Source: Casuarius casuarius
Lineage: Eukaryota > Chordata > Aves > Casuariiformes > Casuariidae
Reading direction: 5' to 3'
Length of the DNA stretch: 64,000 nucleotides
Assembly (NCBI GenBank): GCA_003342895.1
Contig: PTFA01000419.1
Coordinates: 62,001-126,000 of the forward strand
Every line of letters begins with the position of its first letter. Position 1 is the first letter of the stretch. The translations under genes were made by a program, and so were the position numbers. The notes under the pieces were generated by a model. That model did not search any database. It was given only the letters and a program-made list of their open reading frames with translations, and was not told the origin of the DNA. This document shows positions 49,505 to 60,332 of the stretch, piece by piece.

Positions 49505-50369
49505 CAAATGTAGCAGTCAGCTTCTTTAACTTAGAGGAGTGACAGCTGCTATTTTTTCAAGGATTATAGAAGTCTAAATTTAGGGGATGTGGTACGAAGT
49601 CTTGACACCTGTAACTGGATTTTTGAAAGGAAGATCTTCAGGATCTCATGGAGTGTTTATCCTACTGTGTTTCTTTGCATCACAAATCGCTATCCTTGAA
49701 TACATGAAGGATAACTCTGTTGCCAGGGCTAGAATAAAGCTATTTATCTGTTAAGCAGACCAATAATGGCCACAGAGTATGAAGGATTCTGAGTGCTCTA
49801 ACAAACTTTTCCTGACAAATCTTACCATGCCGCTGCAGCAGTGAGCTCATTCGAACACCTCCGCGGCGAGAGCCCTAACACCAGACACCGGGGGCTCTAG
49901 CCAAAGAGAGTGTGCCCCCACACAGCTTCACCAGGGAATACCTGTCAGAGATCTCAGATATTGGCTTCTCATTCCAGCATCATAAAAAAAGCAACAGCTA
50001 AGATCACGGTTTTCCTCTACTTCAGTCATCCTAGGTGGTGGTGTCCATACATGCTTATTCCATTCATTACTAGGTCCAGCTCAAGAAAGAGGAGGGATGG
50101 GGACATTGCTTAATAATTTATGTTTAAAAGCACTACAAATTAATTGGGCTTCTTCTTTAAGCAAAACTCTTGACACAAAAAGAGCATACTTAGCCAGAGA
50201 GTCGTCTCCCAAAAGTATGCACAAAGGTATGACAATATGTTCTTGCTAAAGCCATGCCCTTCTTTTTCATCTTTTTTTCTCTTTTCCCAGATTAGTAGTG
50301 GTGATTAATAGTGTGAAGAATTATTAAGATGAGAGAAAGGCTGAAAACTCTAGCCCAAGCAAAGAAAAA
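49505..50369. other. Noncoding stretch with small GC-rich patch
   Basis: The 49850-49915 patch is GC-rich with clustered CpG (CTCCGCGGCGAG). It contains a 7-bp stem, AGAGCCC (49869-49875) with GGGCTCT (49892-49898), around a 16-base loop. A weak TTCGAAC word occurs but no cloverleaf could be drawn, so no tRNA is called. The rest is unique. Confidence 0.5.
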
Positions 50370-50422
50370 ATATATATATATATATATATATTTTCCTTTT
50401 CCTGTTGAAACACACACACACA
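50370..50422. repeat. TA repeat followed by CA repeat
   Basis: An eleven-unit TA tract (50370-50391) is followed after a short T/C-rich spacer by six to seven CA units (50410-50422). The TA part could extrude as a cruciform. Confidence 0.9.
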
Positions 50423-52129
50423 GAACTCCTTAGGTGCAAATATGTACTATTTCAGTTCAGCTCAGGAGTGAGCTTTTAAACAGAATCTCTTGATTGTCCC
50501 AATTTGCTACATTTTCATTCACATTGTGGAATGATGACAGAACACACAGACTGTTTTTTCTATTTTTTCTTTTGGACAAAAATAAACTGGAAAATGTGCT
50601 CCTGCAGCACACTTAACGTGCTACAGCCACTAATAGATGTTCAGTTCACAGGATCAAACTAGAGATTGAGAAAAACTCCTGAAATACGCATTGTGTGGAT
50701 GCTGGGTCCCCAGCATAAGCTATTTTGTTCTACAGATCCACTGTTATTCCTCCACAGCATTTGCTAGTGAAGATACAAATTTTTTCTTTCCTTCTCTGTG
50801 CTATTGTCTTCCATATTACCTTGCTAATACTGTTATCTCTCTTCTGTCACTGTGGAATATATTTGGTCTAGCATTTGCAAAGATGGAGAAACCAGGGCAA
50901 GCCAGAAAGCTGGAAAACCAAATCAAACCACACCAAAACAAAACAAAATGTTGGCCAAAATCTAGTAGTCATTGGTTATTTCCCAGTTTCTCTAACCTAG
51001 AATTCATCTTTTTTTTTTCCTGTCTATCTTCCTCTAATAATGCTGTGCTGCAAGCAGAAGTACAATGTAGTATCTTTCTTATTTTTCTTCCAAAACAGTA
51101 TTTTAACTGAAAAGTTTGTTTCAACCTCTATTAGAGAATATACTAGCAGTTGCCGAGATTTTTTAAAAAGCTTTTGAACTGAAGAAGCAAGAAACCTCCC
51201 TATAAGAAGAAGCTTATTATAAAATGAATTTGTGGGTCTAAAATTATGTACATTCACTGCACTTGTTTTTCTGAAATTATATAATAAAAAGTCTACACAG
51301 AGGGATAAAAATATGCTAAAGAATATCTTATATACATCTATAAGTGATCTGATTTATTCCTTACACAAACTAAAAAAAGAGTTTTTAAAATTGAGACTGA
51401 ACCTTGTGCAGCCTTCTACAATTCAGTGTGAAAGATGATTCTGACATTTATGTGAAGAGTTTCAAAGTCAGAGACAGAAGTAGGCCAGAAACAAAGAGAA
51501 CAAATTGAGTAATATGCTGATATTGCTCAGCTGCCATTTGATACTAGTGTTATAATTTAGGGACTGTTTCTAGCAGCCTAGCATATGAAGTGATATGAAA
51601 ATAACAAAAAAAGGAGATATAAGCGCAAAACCCTACTATAATATACATATAGTCTTTTAAGTTAGTAATTGTGATGACAACCATAGCAACAAAATAGGCC
51701 ATTACAGATATATGTTCTAAAATTCATTTGTATATGATTTATAAAGTCTTGAGATAACATTTTCCAAAACAGTTGAATTCTTATATAAAAGTATCTTAGA
51801 CTTCACCTCTACTGTTTAAATATATATGTTGGTATTATTTATTTCACTTTTTAATGAAGTTTAGGCATCACAAGGACTTTGAAAGCTCCCCTCAGCATTT
51901 ACTAGTATCTTCTAATGCCCATATTCTTTTAAGAATGCTTCTTATTAGCCCAAGACTAATATATATTAAAATGAATTTGCAGTACAACTGTCTTGGTTTG
52001 ATATTTCTATATAATCAATCACAATAATTCTTTTGCAGTCTTTTGCCTATCTGCTTAACTGTCCCCAGTTTGCACATTGATCTACTAAGAACATGACATC
52101 ATTTCCATACTGTAAATATTTTTCTGTGA
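50423..52129. other. AT-rich noncoding stretch
   Basis: No gene is supported. A 139-codon plus frame at 50691-51110 is rich in Ser, Phe, Leu and Cys, includes a poly-T derived Phe run, and has no domain. An AAACC/AAAAC-rich patch lies at 50920-50950. Confidence 0.6.
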
Positions 52130-52190
52130 GTGTCCCCATCTTACTCAAAGCCAATAAGACTTAGGCTTCTACGAGTATGTATAAACGGTC
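52130..52190. repeat. Ancient repeat remnant, weak
   Basis: TTACTCAAAGCCAATAAGACTTAGGCTTCTACGAGTA closely follows a recalled old amniote repeat pattern in which AAGTCAATGAGACTTAGGCTCC is central. Only about 60 bases are recognisable. The match is by pattern memory and is weak. Confidence 0.35.
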
Positions 52191-54299
52191 TTCCATGAGT
52201 AAAGTGGCATATGTTTTGCCACAGTCAAATTAGCCAGACATGAACCACTGTAATGCAAAAGCCATTTAGTTGTATTAGGATAGAAATATATTAGCATGGC
52301 GTCTAGCACAGTCTAAAGTATCTTTCCTCTCCTGCCTAGAAGCATGCATTTTATTTAGGCTACAATGAAAGGCACTCTGTGGTTTCATTATTTCTACCAG
52401 CTTACATCCAGCTGGCTAAATAACTGTGGTCATAATTAGCATATATCTACCTGTAGATGATGTAGCTATAGCCTAAGTCACGTAGATGTTATTCATAGTA
52501 GTGAGAATTCAAAAATACATTTCATATACAGTTTTCCTTTCTGAAAACAAAAATATATACTATATTCAAACCTCAGTTTGCATTAAGTTTAAATTGAATT
52601 CCAAGCATTTAAGAATCTTTTATAAGCATGTATAGTCTTAGGAGTTAAAAAAAATAATAATAATAAAAAAGAAACTCTGGAATTCTAGTCTTAATTTTAG
52701 AATTAAACGGCCATACCTATCATAATTTTTAGACAACTACAATTTAGTGTAGAATGGAGTAAAATGCTAGCCAGCATCCTTTTGTGCAGTGAGACTGAAA
52801 TAAAGCAAATAATGAAATGGCTGTGAGGTTGAATGGTAGATTGAATCAGAGTAAAGATGGTCTGTCCAGAGGTATCTGTCTATCTGCTCTTGCAAAATAT
52901 TGCCCTAGTCAAGGAAAAGACAATCAAATACACAGTATCTTGGTCACTGTTCTTTAACTGTTAGGTAGCCTTTTATCTTAATCTTTAGAAAATGAAATTT
53001 CGCCTCACCTTCCTAAGAGCTACCTGTTACTGTCTAATCATTCCTCAGTTCTTCAGCTTGGTTTTATCCTTTAAAAAGGCCTCTCCTTCTGTGATCTTAA
53101 ATGACCCTTTATTGTTGAAGCTTGATTCTTCTCTCCCACGTTTTAAAATAGACATTGTGTGATCGATTGCTACAGATTACACCAATCTCACCTCTATTAA
53201 AGATCAGAATCTCCACAAGAAGAGAAGAGAACGCCCCCTTGAACTCAGTGAAACTGTACTGACCTACACCAGCTAAGGAAGTGATCTGACTGCTTCGTTT
53301 ATTCAATGTTTCTCTCACTATGCTGAGAAGAGCAGTAGCCCATCCTTTCAGCATTCTCTGACTTTGAATAATATTTGGAACTCAGCAACATGAAAAACAA
53401 GGATGACTATTCTTTTTTAATAGACTTGGAGATGTAGTAGCAAACAAAACTTTTTCATTCATAACAAGTTAGTTGAATTTGACTGAGCATCATGCTACAA
53501 ACTATATGACCTGGAAACACAATGGAGAACTCATATTAAATCTTTGTCAGAAGAGATTTTTTTGCAGTCATGCAAATAGATCTGGAGGAGAATTTTTTTT
53601 CTTAATTCTGTCCAATGTTATAATACAATTAGAATAGAGCACTCTTTTTGCAAATGAAAGAATATCTCATTTCTCCAACTGAAACAAAATCATCCTTTAT
53701 CATGTGTCATGGTGTGAAGCCTATCTCAAAGCACTTCCCAGATAAACAAAGCCTTGACTATATTAACCGAAGCAAAGGGGCTAGGTCTTGACTTGAGTAA
53801 GTGGACAGTGTGTGTGTTGTAGAATAGAAATCCTAGAATAGCAATTGGTACCCACACATGATACCCATCATGCCAAGAAAGGAAATTTTATAGTATATGT
53901 CACTGAGTGATGAGGTTCTGCTCTTGCACCTCCCACCATAGTCCCTTGAGACAATCAGGAAATGGTCATTAAGTATATTTTCACATTTAGACCATGTTTG
54001 TTCAAGCACACATAGTGATACTTACTCATCTCAACATCTTAACATCAGATCTTTCATGTGATGTTAAGCTCAATCAGCTTTAAGTCATTTCAGAATCTGA
54101 GCCACTGTCCTTTGAATTAAAGTGAAAAGTAGAGAAATGTTTGCCTGTGCAAATGGATTGTAGGAGGATTTTCCATTTATAAAATGTATAAACCATGTGA
54201 TAAATTATTAATGATGTTTGCTAAGTCATCCTTACATAATCTATTGATTAATGCACTATAAATCTATCTCTAAAGATGAAATACAGAGGCTGTGAGTTT
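52191..54299. other. AT-rich noncoding stretch
   Basis: No gene is supported. An AAT-rich patch lies at 52650-52672. Open frames are all under 85 codons and without domains. Confidence 0.62.
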
Positions 54300-54860
54300 G
54301 TTAAGGACCTTGCTTGGGGTCTGTGGTTATTTAGTTTAAATAGGACTAATTCATGATTTTAATGCTGGGGGTCTCTGGTAGCAGGATGTACAGGTCATCA
54401 TGCGCAAAGAAATTAAAGCTGGCCTACCTTTGCATTACTCGTGCAGTCTGATAGTTGATTGGCCATTTAAGTAGCAAACTTTTGAGACATATAATTGCGC
54501 ACATTTCACAGTCAGGGGAAAATAAGCACCAAGAGTGAATACAAAGGACTGCTACCTAGGAAAAAAAGTACCACTACCTCTCAGTTTTGATCTCCCATCA
54601 TGATGCAGAAGGAAAACCTACAAAAGACCTTTAAAAAATGAGCCATTGAAATAAGTGCCTTTGTACCATAGCTTTAACTAACCCTTTCGTGTTCCTAAGG
54701 AGTTAATTGCTTGTCTCTCCTTGCTCCAGTGGGCCTGACGAACTCATTGCCTCTCTGAGTGCCAATGATTTTCTTCATTTTAAATTTGTCAATAGGTCAT
54801 CATAATTAAGATACACTCAGCGTTAAGTGTTTTCGGTCTGTACCTAGCTTGAAGTCTGTA
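54300..54860. promoter_or_regulatory. Candidate conserved noncoding element (inferred)
   Basis: This block has balanced base composition, no long open frame, almost no simple repeat, and many transcription-factor-like words. Examples are AAGAAATTAAAG near 54408, TTGATTGGCCATTTAAGTAG near 54455, AGTTAATTGCTTG near 54700, and CATAATTAAGATACACTC near 54802. That texture is typical of vertebrate developmental enhancers in gene deserts. Conservation is not visible from a single sequence, so this is a candidate only. A stem-loop at 54912-54960 lies just beyond it. Confidence 0.28.
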
Positions 54861-54911
54861 GCTTATGTTTCAGTCCTGAAGAAGGCCTTATATGCTACAG
54901 AGCTCTTCAGT

Positions 54912-54960
54912 CTTTTTTTTTTTTCCCCAGCTGCTTCATTCTAGTGGGAAAAAAAAAAAG
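54912..54960. repeat. T-run/A-run hairpin
   Basis: A C-T(12)-C(4) arm (54912-54928) pairs with a G(3)-A(11)-G arm (54946-54960) around a 17-base loop containing AGCTGCTTCATTC. Fifteen consecutive pairs can form, with one extra T and C on the left. It could be two unrelated homopolymers meeting by chance, but the matched C and G ends make it notable. Confidence 0.75.
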
Positions 54961-56599
54961 TCTTTCACTACATCACTTACTTCATTTATGTAAAACAAAG
55001 AAGGATATATCTTAGGATCTAAAAATTTGAAAGGGCCAGTAATGAGTATACCATAAAATAAGTATTTTAGGGAGCTAACATTTACCACTAGCAAATCATT
55101 CATGTGCTGGCTCAGTTAGTCCGATGTCCGATGTTAGTCCGATGTCTCCATGCCTGGCTGCAGAATGTGCTAAGGAATTCCTTGGCAGCTCTATGGGTTA
55201 CATGATCACAACTAAGTGATAAAATTCAAGAATAAGAATTACTGATCTTATAGGAATCACATATTTGGAAGAGTGTGCAACTGTACTTTGAATAGATGTT
55301 CCTGTCAAAAGCATCCAGAATGCTGGCTAGATAGGTTGAAATACAAAGTTCTTTTTAGACTACAAATAATTCAGATATTGTTTAGGACTTTGCCTCTTTT
55401 TTATTTATTTTTTTTCTCATGCAGTGAATAAAAAACTAGATGCATTTTGTAAGCTGCAAATATGTAAGACACAAAATTTCACTGTTATTATTGGTTTGGA
55501 AGAAAATATTAAATTGAGGGTTATATACCAGAAAGATTTAAAATTGGTTCAGTTAGAGGCAGGGTAAGTTCTGACTATGCCCATGATGAGGTTATCCTAT
55601 GGGAGAAAAAACACAAAATAGAAATGTAGACAAATTCTAGCAGCATGCAATCTCTGACCAAGAGATGAATGAACTACTAAATTGAACAAGCCTACTGAGG
55701 CATCTTTAAGAAAAAGCTGTTTGAAAGCAATTTTGTTTGTCTCCAGTTTCTGACAAAGTAAAAATAGCACATTCACATAAAAATGAAGGATCTGTTTTAG
55801 AACAGCAGTATTCACTGTTCAGTCTTTTTACATCCGTTACAGTAAAGTGCTTAATAGAAAAAGAACGGTTGGAGGAAGGAAAAGAGGGGAAGCATGATGA
55901 GTAAATAGATGCTTGCCACAAGGATAAGAACCTAGTGAAGTGGGAACAAGGAGGACCCTGGAAGAAAAGTCATAAGAGTTGGAAGAAATCTGAAAGACTC
56001 AGAAAGACTGAGCAGGAAGCATGGAACAGGAAAAATAACAGCAGATACTATGATAGCAACAGCAGAAGTAAGAAAACAAGTGGTGAAAGGTGTGAGCAGG
56101 AAAATAATGTCAGAAGAAAGATTCCTAAAGATACCAGAAGTAAATCTTAACCATCACTTTATGCTGCTAGGACAACAAAAAAGGACAAAGATCATTGCTA
56201 CTGTCCTTCCTATGGTTCCTTTGGTGCATCCTATGGATGCACTGAAATTCAGGGGGTTTTTGTTTGGTTGTTTTTTTTTAATCTAAGAAATGACTGATTG
56301 AAAGATAATCAATGGCTAGTGGCTAGTGTCTAGGAAGCCTGGAAAAGATGTTATGTGGACAGGGTGATGTGGACACAAGCACTCGTGACAAAAAAATGGT
56401 ACTTTCATATACTGGTTTCATCAAAATCGCCCACACACTTTCACAATTTTCTCCACTTATTTGCAGCACAAGTCTAGAGCATACACACAATGAATGCAGC
56501 CTGTTTAGACAACTGTAATGTCAGCTCTGTGCAGACTAATACCAGGACTTGAAATGCACCATAAAGTGAAATGAAGACACCAAATCTGGTTGCAGGTAA
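54961..56599. other. AT-rich noncoding stretch with purine-rich patch
   Basis: No gene is supported. An 18-bp tandem at 55115-55150 is listed separately. A purine-rich part (55850-56115) gives Lys/Arg/Glu-rich open frames with no domain. A T run lies at 56271-56279. Confidence 0.6.
55115..55150. repeat. Near-perfect tandem duplication of an 18-bp unit
   Basis: GTTAGTCCGATGTCCGAT at 55115-55132 is followed at 55133-55150 by a copy that shares the first 14 bases exactly (GTTAGTCCGATGTC). The CCGATGT word occurs three times within 25 bases. A local slippage product. Confidence 0.85.
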
Positions 56600-57563
56600 A
56601 CAAAGTACTCAGCAAGGATTTAAGAAGTGGACATCATGCTTAACCATCCTGATACTCTTTCTATGACGGGATGACTGGCTTGGTGAATGAGGAGAGAGCT
56701 GTGGATGTTGCTTACTTTGACTTTAGTAAGGCTTTTGAAACTGTCTCCCATAACATCCACACAGACAAAATGATGAAGTGCAGGCTAGATGATTGGACAG
56801 TAATGTGGACTGAAAACTGACTGAACTGCCAGCCTCAGAGGGTTGTGATCAGCAGCATGAAGTCCAGCTGGATACCAGTCACTAGTGGTGTCCTCCAGAG
56901 GTTGATACTGGGGCCAATACTGTTTAACAACCTCATTAATGACCTGGATGATGGGACAGAATACATTGCCAGCAAGTTCACCAATGATGCAAAACTGGAG
57001 GACTGGCTGATACACCAGACGGTTGTGCTACCATTCAGATGGACCTTGACAGGCTGGAGAAATGTGCAGAGAGGAACGTCATACAGTTCAACAATGGAAA
57101 GTGTGAAGTCTTGTACCTGGAGAGGAATTCTGCATGCACCAGGACAGGCTGGGGGCCACCTAGCTGGAGAGCAGTTTTGCAGAGCAGGACCTGGGGGTCC
57201 TGGTGGACAACAAGTAGAACATGGGCCAGCAATGTGCCCTCATAGCAAAGAAACACAATGGTATCCTGGGCTGTATTAAGAAGAGTGTTGCCAGCAAGAT
57301 GAGGCAGGTGATCCTTCCCCTCTACTCAACACTGATGAGGCCACATCTGGAGCGCAGTGTCCAAATCTGGGCTCCCCAGTAGAAGAGAGATATCTTCATA
57401 GTGAGCAAATCCAGTAAAGAACCACAAAGATGAAAAAGGGACTGGAGTATCTCTGAGAAGAGGCTGAGGGAACTGGGACTGTTCAGCCTAGAGAAGAGAA
57501 GGCTCTGAGGGAAATCTATCAATCTGTATAAATACATGATGGAATGGTATCAAGAGGACCAGC
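56600..57563 (+). mobile_element. CR1 LINE fragment with decayed reverse transcriptase
   Basis: Plus-strand CR1 covering part of the ORF2 reverse transcriptase and the start of the 3' untranslated region. Recognisable blocks are motif A, VDVAYFDFSKAFETVSHNI (from 56701; the motif-A Asp is retained), the RVVISS region near 56850, SGVLQRLILGPILFN (from about 56884; the usual SGVPQG is SGVLQR), and the catalytic motif C, here FTND (56977-56988) instead of the family's FADD, so one catalytic Asp is lost. Downstream, DLDRLEKCAERN (from 57042) lies in a different frame. An in-frame TGA at 56818-56820 and a frameshift between 57000 and 57039 break the gene. Conserved GAAGAGGCTGAGGGAACTGG and AGAAGAGAAGGCTCTGAGGG blocks follow at 57450-57510, then the match ends near 57563 without the normal CR1 3' terminus. 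The copy is old and inactive. Confidence 0.93.
56701..57245 (+). pseudogene. CR1 ORF2 reverse transcriptase remnant
   Basis: This is the coding part of the CR1 fragment above. In life the enzyme copies CR1 RNA at a nicked target site. Here it is a relic: the frame that starts with motif A carries a TGA at 56818-56820 where a Trp codon is expected, motif C has Asn in place of the first Asp, and the thumb-side sequence (LDRLEKCAERN, with a Cys where Trp is usual) is in another frame. No start codon or endonuclease domain is present. Spurious overlapping frames on both strands across 56785-57279 should be ignored. Confidence 0.88.
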
Positions 57564-60137
57564 TACTTCAACTGAGAATAGCAAGTTTCAATCCTTACCA
57601 ACCAGCAGGGAGGAAGGGGATTGGGCTGTATGTGCTGTGCAGTTTGTGTAAGTGCTGCGTTGTTATGTGGGTGCTGGTAAAGGCACTGTTTCCTGTCCGT
57701 ATTCATCAGAATTTCTGGTTGTTTGTGCATATCTATTGCATGCATGTTTATGTGTGCGTGCGCCCACGTGTCTGTCATCAGCCTCTCTACTGGCTGGACT
57801 GGGGAACAGGGAACCACAGCAGCAGCCTCATATCTAAAGGTGTGGGAAAGGAGGAATACCCTCTGGTTCCCATAGCCCATCGTATCTGGCAAACTCTAAC
57901 ATGCTTCTGCAGAATGTATGTGAATCAAATCTAGTCTTTTGTCTTAAAAACATATACATGACTTTGAAAACAGAAAATATTTCTGTTCTGTTCCATTCTG
58001 TTTCTGTACCTGGCAGAGGTGTACACTGGCTGATGCCCTCCATATAGAAACAATCTACCCCTGCTCTAAGAAATACTGCCTTTAGAGAAATAGACTGCTG
58101 GAGTAAGAGCATATACAACTGCTGTGTCTGTCTGTTGTAGAGATCCTTATTGAGTAAACACGAATCTTTTTACTCTGGCTTATTTTCAGTTACTTGCAGA
58201 CTGAAATGCATCTTGTATTTTTCTAATATTCTATGAGACTATCTGTGATGGTGGTGTTTTCAGGGAGATGTGTCATTTCTTTTTTCTACTCAGCATTTCA
58301 TTTGTATTGCTATCATAATAAAAACAGAAAGAACAACCAGAAATATATTTGTTTTCAGATTATCAGAGTCAACAAAACAAACCATAAAATTAAAAGTCTT
58401 CAGGATGAAGATCCCATATTCAGTAACCTCTGCCTCAAAGATTTCAGTGAAATACACAAGAGCATATTGATAAGACCATAACTTATTCTGAATACTGCTT
58501 TCCTTTTCCATTTGAAATTCCCCTTGAAACCCCTAAGAATCAGCTTTTCCCAGTTAGATACAGTATTGTATTGACAACTTACATTAATTTTAACTGTCTA
58601 TATGACAAACAATAATAGGTAATGTACATAAAAAGCATTTGTATGGTTAAATTGTTAGCAGGGTCCCTAACATCATTTTGGCCTGAACACACTAGCATTC
58701 CTCCAAGCAATTCCTGGGTATGGCTCAGGAGATAGCATGGGCCAAGGACCACACCAGTAGGTAATTTGTACTGGTCACACTGTTTTGGATGGACACAATC
58801 CCATGCCAGCTGGTATCAGTGCCAGAGAACAGTCCCAAGCATGTTTACCAGACTAGTATAAATGTAGCCTTTAGCGTTATCACATTCCTCCACACTGTCT
58901 CCTTCAGCTCAGTGCAGCACATAAATCTTTTTTTCCAAACATACAGGCTGAAAACATGCTGAAACATTTTTGTTCTGGAGCTGCACATAGCAGGAAAGGG
59001 ACAATGCTGTATCCATACGCTGAATGTGATGAATACCTGGGAGCGTTGCACTGAGACATGACTGTGCAGGGCAATATGTGTGGAGAGGATGACATTTTAA
59101 TGAGCGCAAGTGTGTCACACAACATGGGACTACACACATCACATGCTGGTGCAGTTGGGAAAAGTTTAAAGCCATTTAGCTCTCCCTGGTCATTCTGCAC
59201 CTTCCTAAGTGTACACAAGATTGTTGATCTTTTACTGATCCCTTATTGGTGGTCCCATGAATATGGGGCTAGATTCTAGCTCCCCTGAATATCTTTTTTT
59301 CCAGTGGCTGGATTCAAATATAAAAATGATTTTCAGATACGGGAATGTAACAGAAGGAAAAATAATTCAATTAAGATAAAGTAGGTGAGGATAAAGTTAT
59401 GTAGAGAAATGTTAGGGAAAGGCATATCAAGAGGAATGTTTAAAAAAAAGGCTATATTGAAGGATGAAATTTTTGCCCCAATGAATTGAATAGAGATTTT
59501 ATGATAGATTTCAGTAATTGCATGCTTCAACTCAAACCATGTTATTCTATAGTATAAGGAAGGGGACTTTGCTGTGTGTTTGGTGACTCTTCTATCCCTA
59601 ATACGAAGAACAGATTTCTATTCTTGTATGTTATACTGTATCTATGTGTGTATGTTTCATAAAAAAACACACACACTATTTAAAATAATATCTCATCCAA
59701 AGTAATAGTAAAAGTACCACAATAAACTTCACAAATCTGGGCTGATTCTTCTATGTTGCAAATCAGTAAAAGTGGCTTGCAAATCTTCTGACATATAATT
59801 TCAGGAGGATGATCCTCTCTTATCCTGCTATTAATATGTTTCGTTGCTTTAATCAAGGTACATTAACCTACTGTAACCTCTAGCATCAAATTACCTTGTA
59901 AACTAAATTTAGTTTCTTGATCTTGGCTTAAACACAAGTCATATCTTATTTAAACTGGACTTTACCTTCGTTAGAAAACAGGTAACCCAAAGATCTGTGT
60001 CTAGTCAAAAGAGAGACCTGGAAGCACTGCTAAATCACCGGCAGGTTCTTCTTTTCACTTTGGACTGAGTACTAATGACTTCTTGAATTTCTTATTTGGA
60101 TCTGTCTCTAGATAAAACACATAACTATGATGGGCAA
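57564..60137. other. Unique noncoding stretch
   Basis: After CR1 the sequence is unique. Open frames of 60-132 codons occur on both strands at 57536-58118 and 58233-59279, overlap one another on opposite strands, and show no domain, so they are not called. A GTGTGCGTGCGCCCACGTGT patch lies near 57752. CACACACAC occurs near 59669. Confidence 0.6.
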
Positions 60138-60180
60138 ATATCTATCTATCTATATTTTTTTTTATGTGTGTGTGTGTGTA
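60138..60180. repeat. ATCT, poly-T and TG compound repeat
   Basis: Four ATCT units (60139-60154) are followed by a T run and eight TG units (60164-60179). A typical compound microsatellite. Confidence 0.92.
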
Positions 60181-60308
60181 CACATTATATACATATATCA
60201 TATAACTGATTTTTGATTTAACTCTGCTTATGTTGAGACACGCCAATTGTGGATTTTTTATCCCTTTTAAAAAAATATGTCAGAGATTAGATTTAAATTT
60301 TTAAAAAG

Positions 60309-60332
60309 NNNNNNNNNNNNNNNNNNNNNNNN
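60309..60332. other. Assembly gap (24 N)
   Basis: Twenty-four unresolved bases. The left flank is A-rich (TTTTTAAAAAG) and the right flank is unique. The gap size is probably estimated. Confidence 0.99.

Noticed and set aside
49830..49900. Possible tRNA because of a TTCGAAC-like word
   Set aside because: No D-arm, anticodon arm or acceptor pairing could be arranged around it.
50691..51110. 139-codon plus-strand open frame
   Set aside because: Phe/Ser/Leu-rich, includes a homopolymer-coded Phe run, and has no recognisable family.
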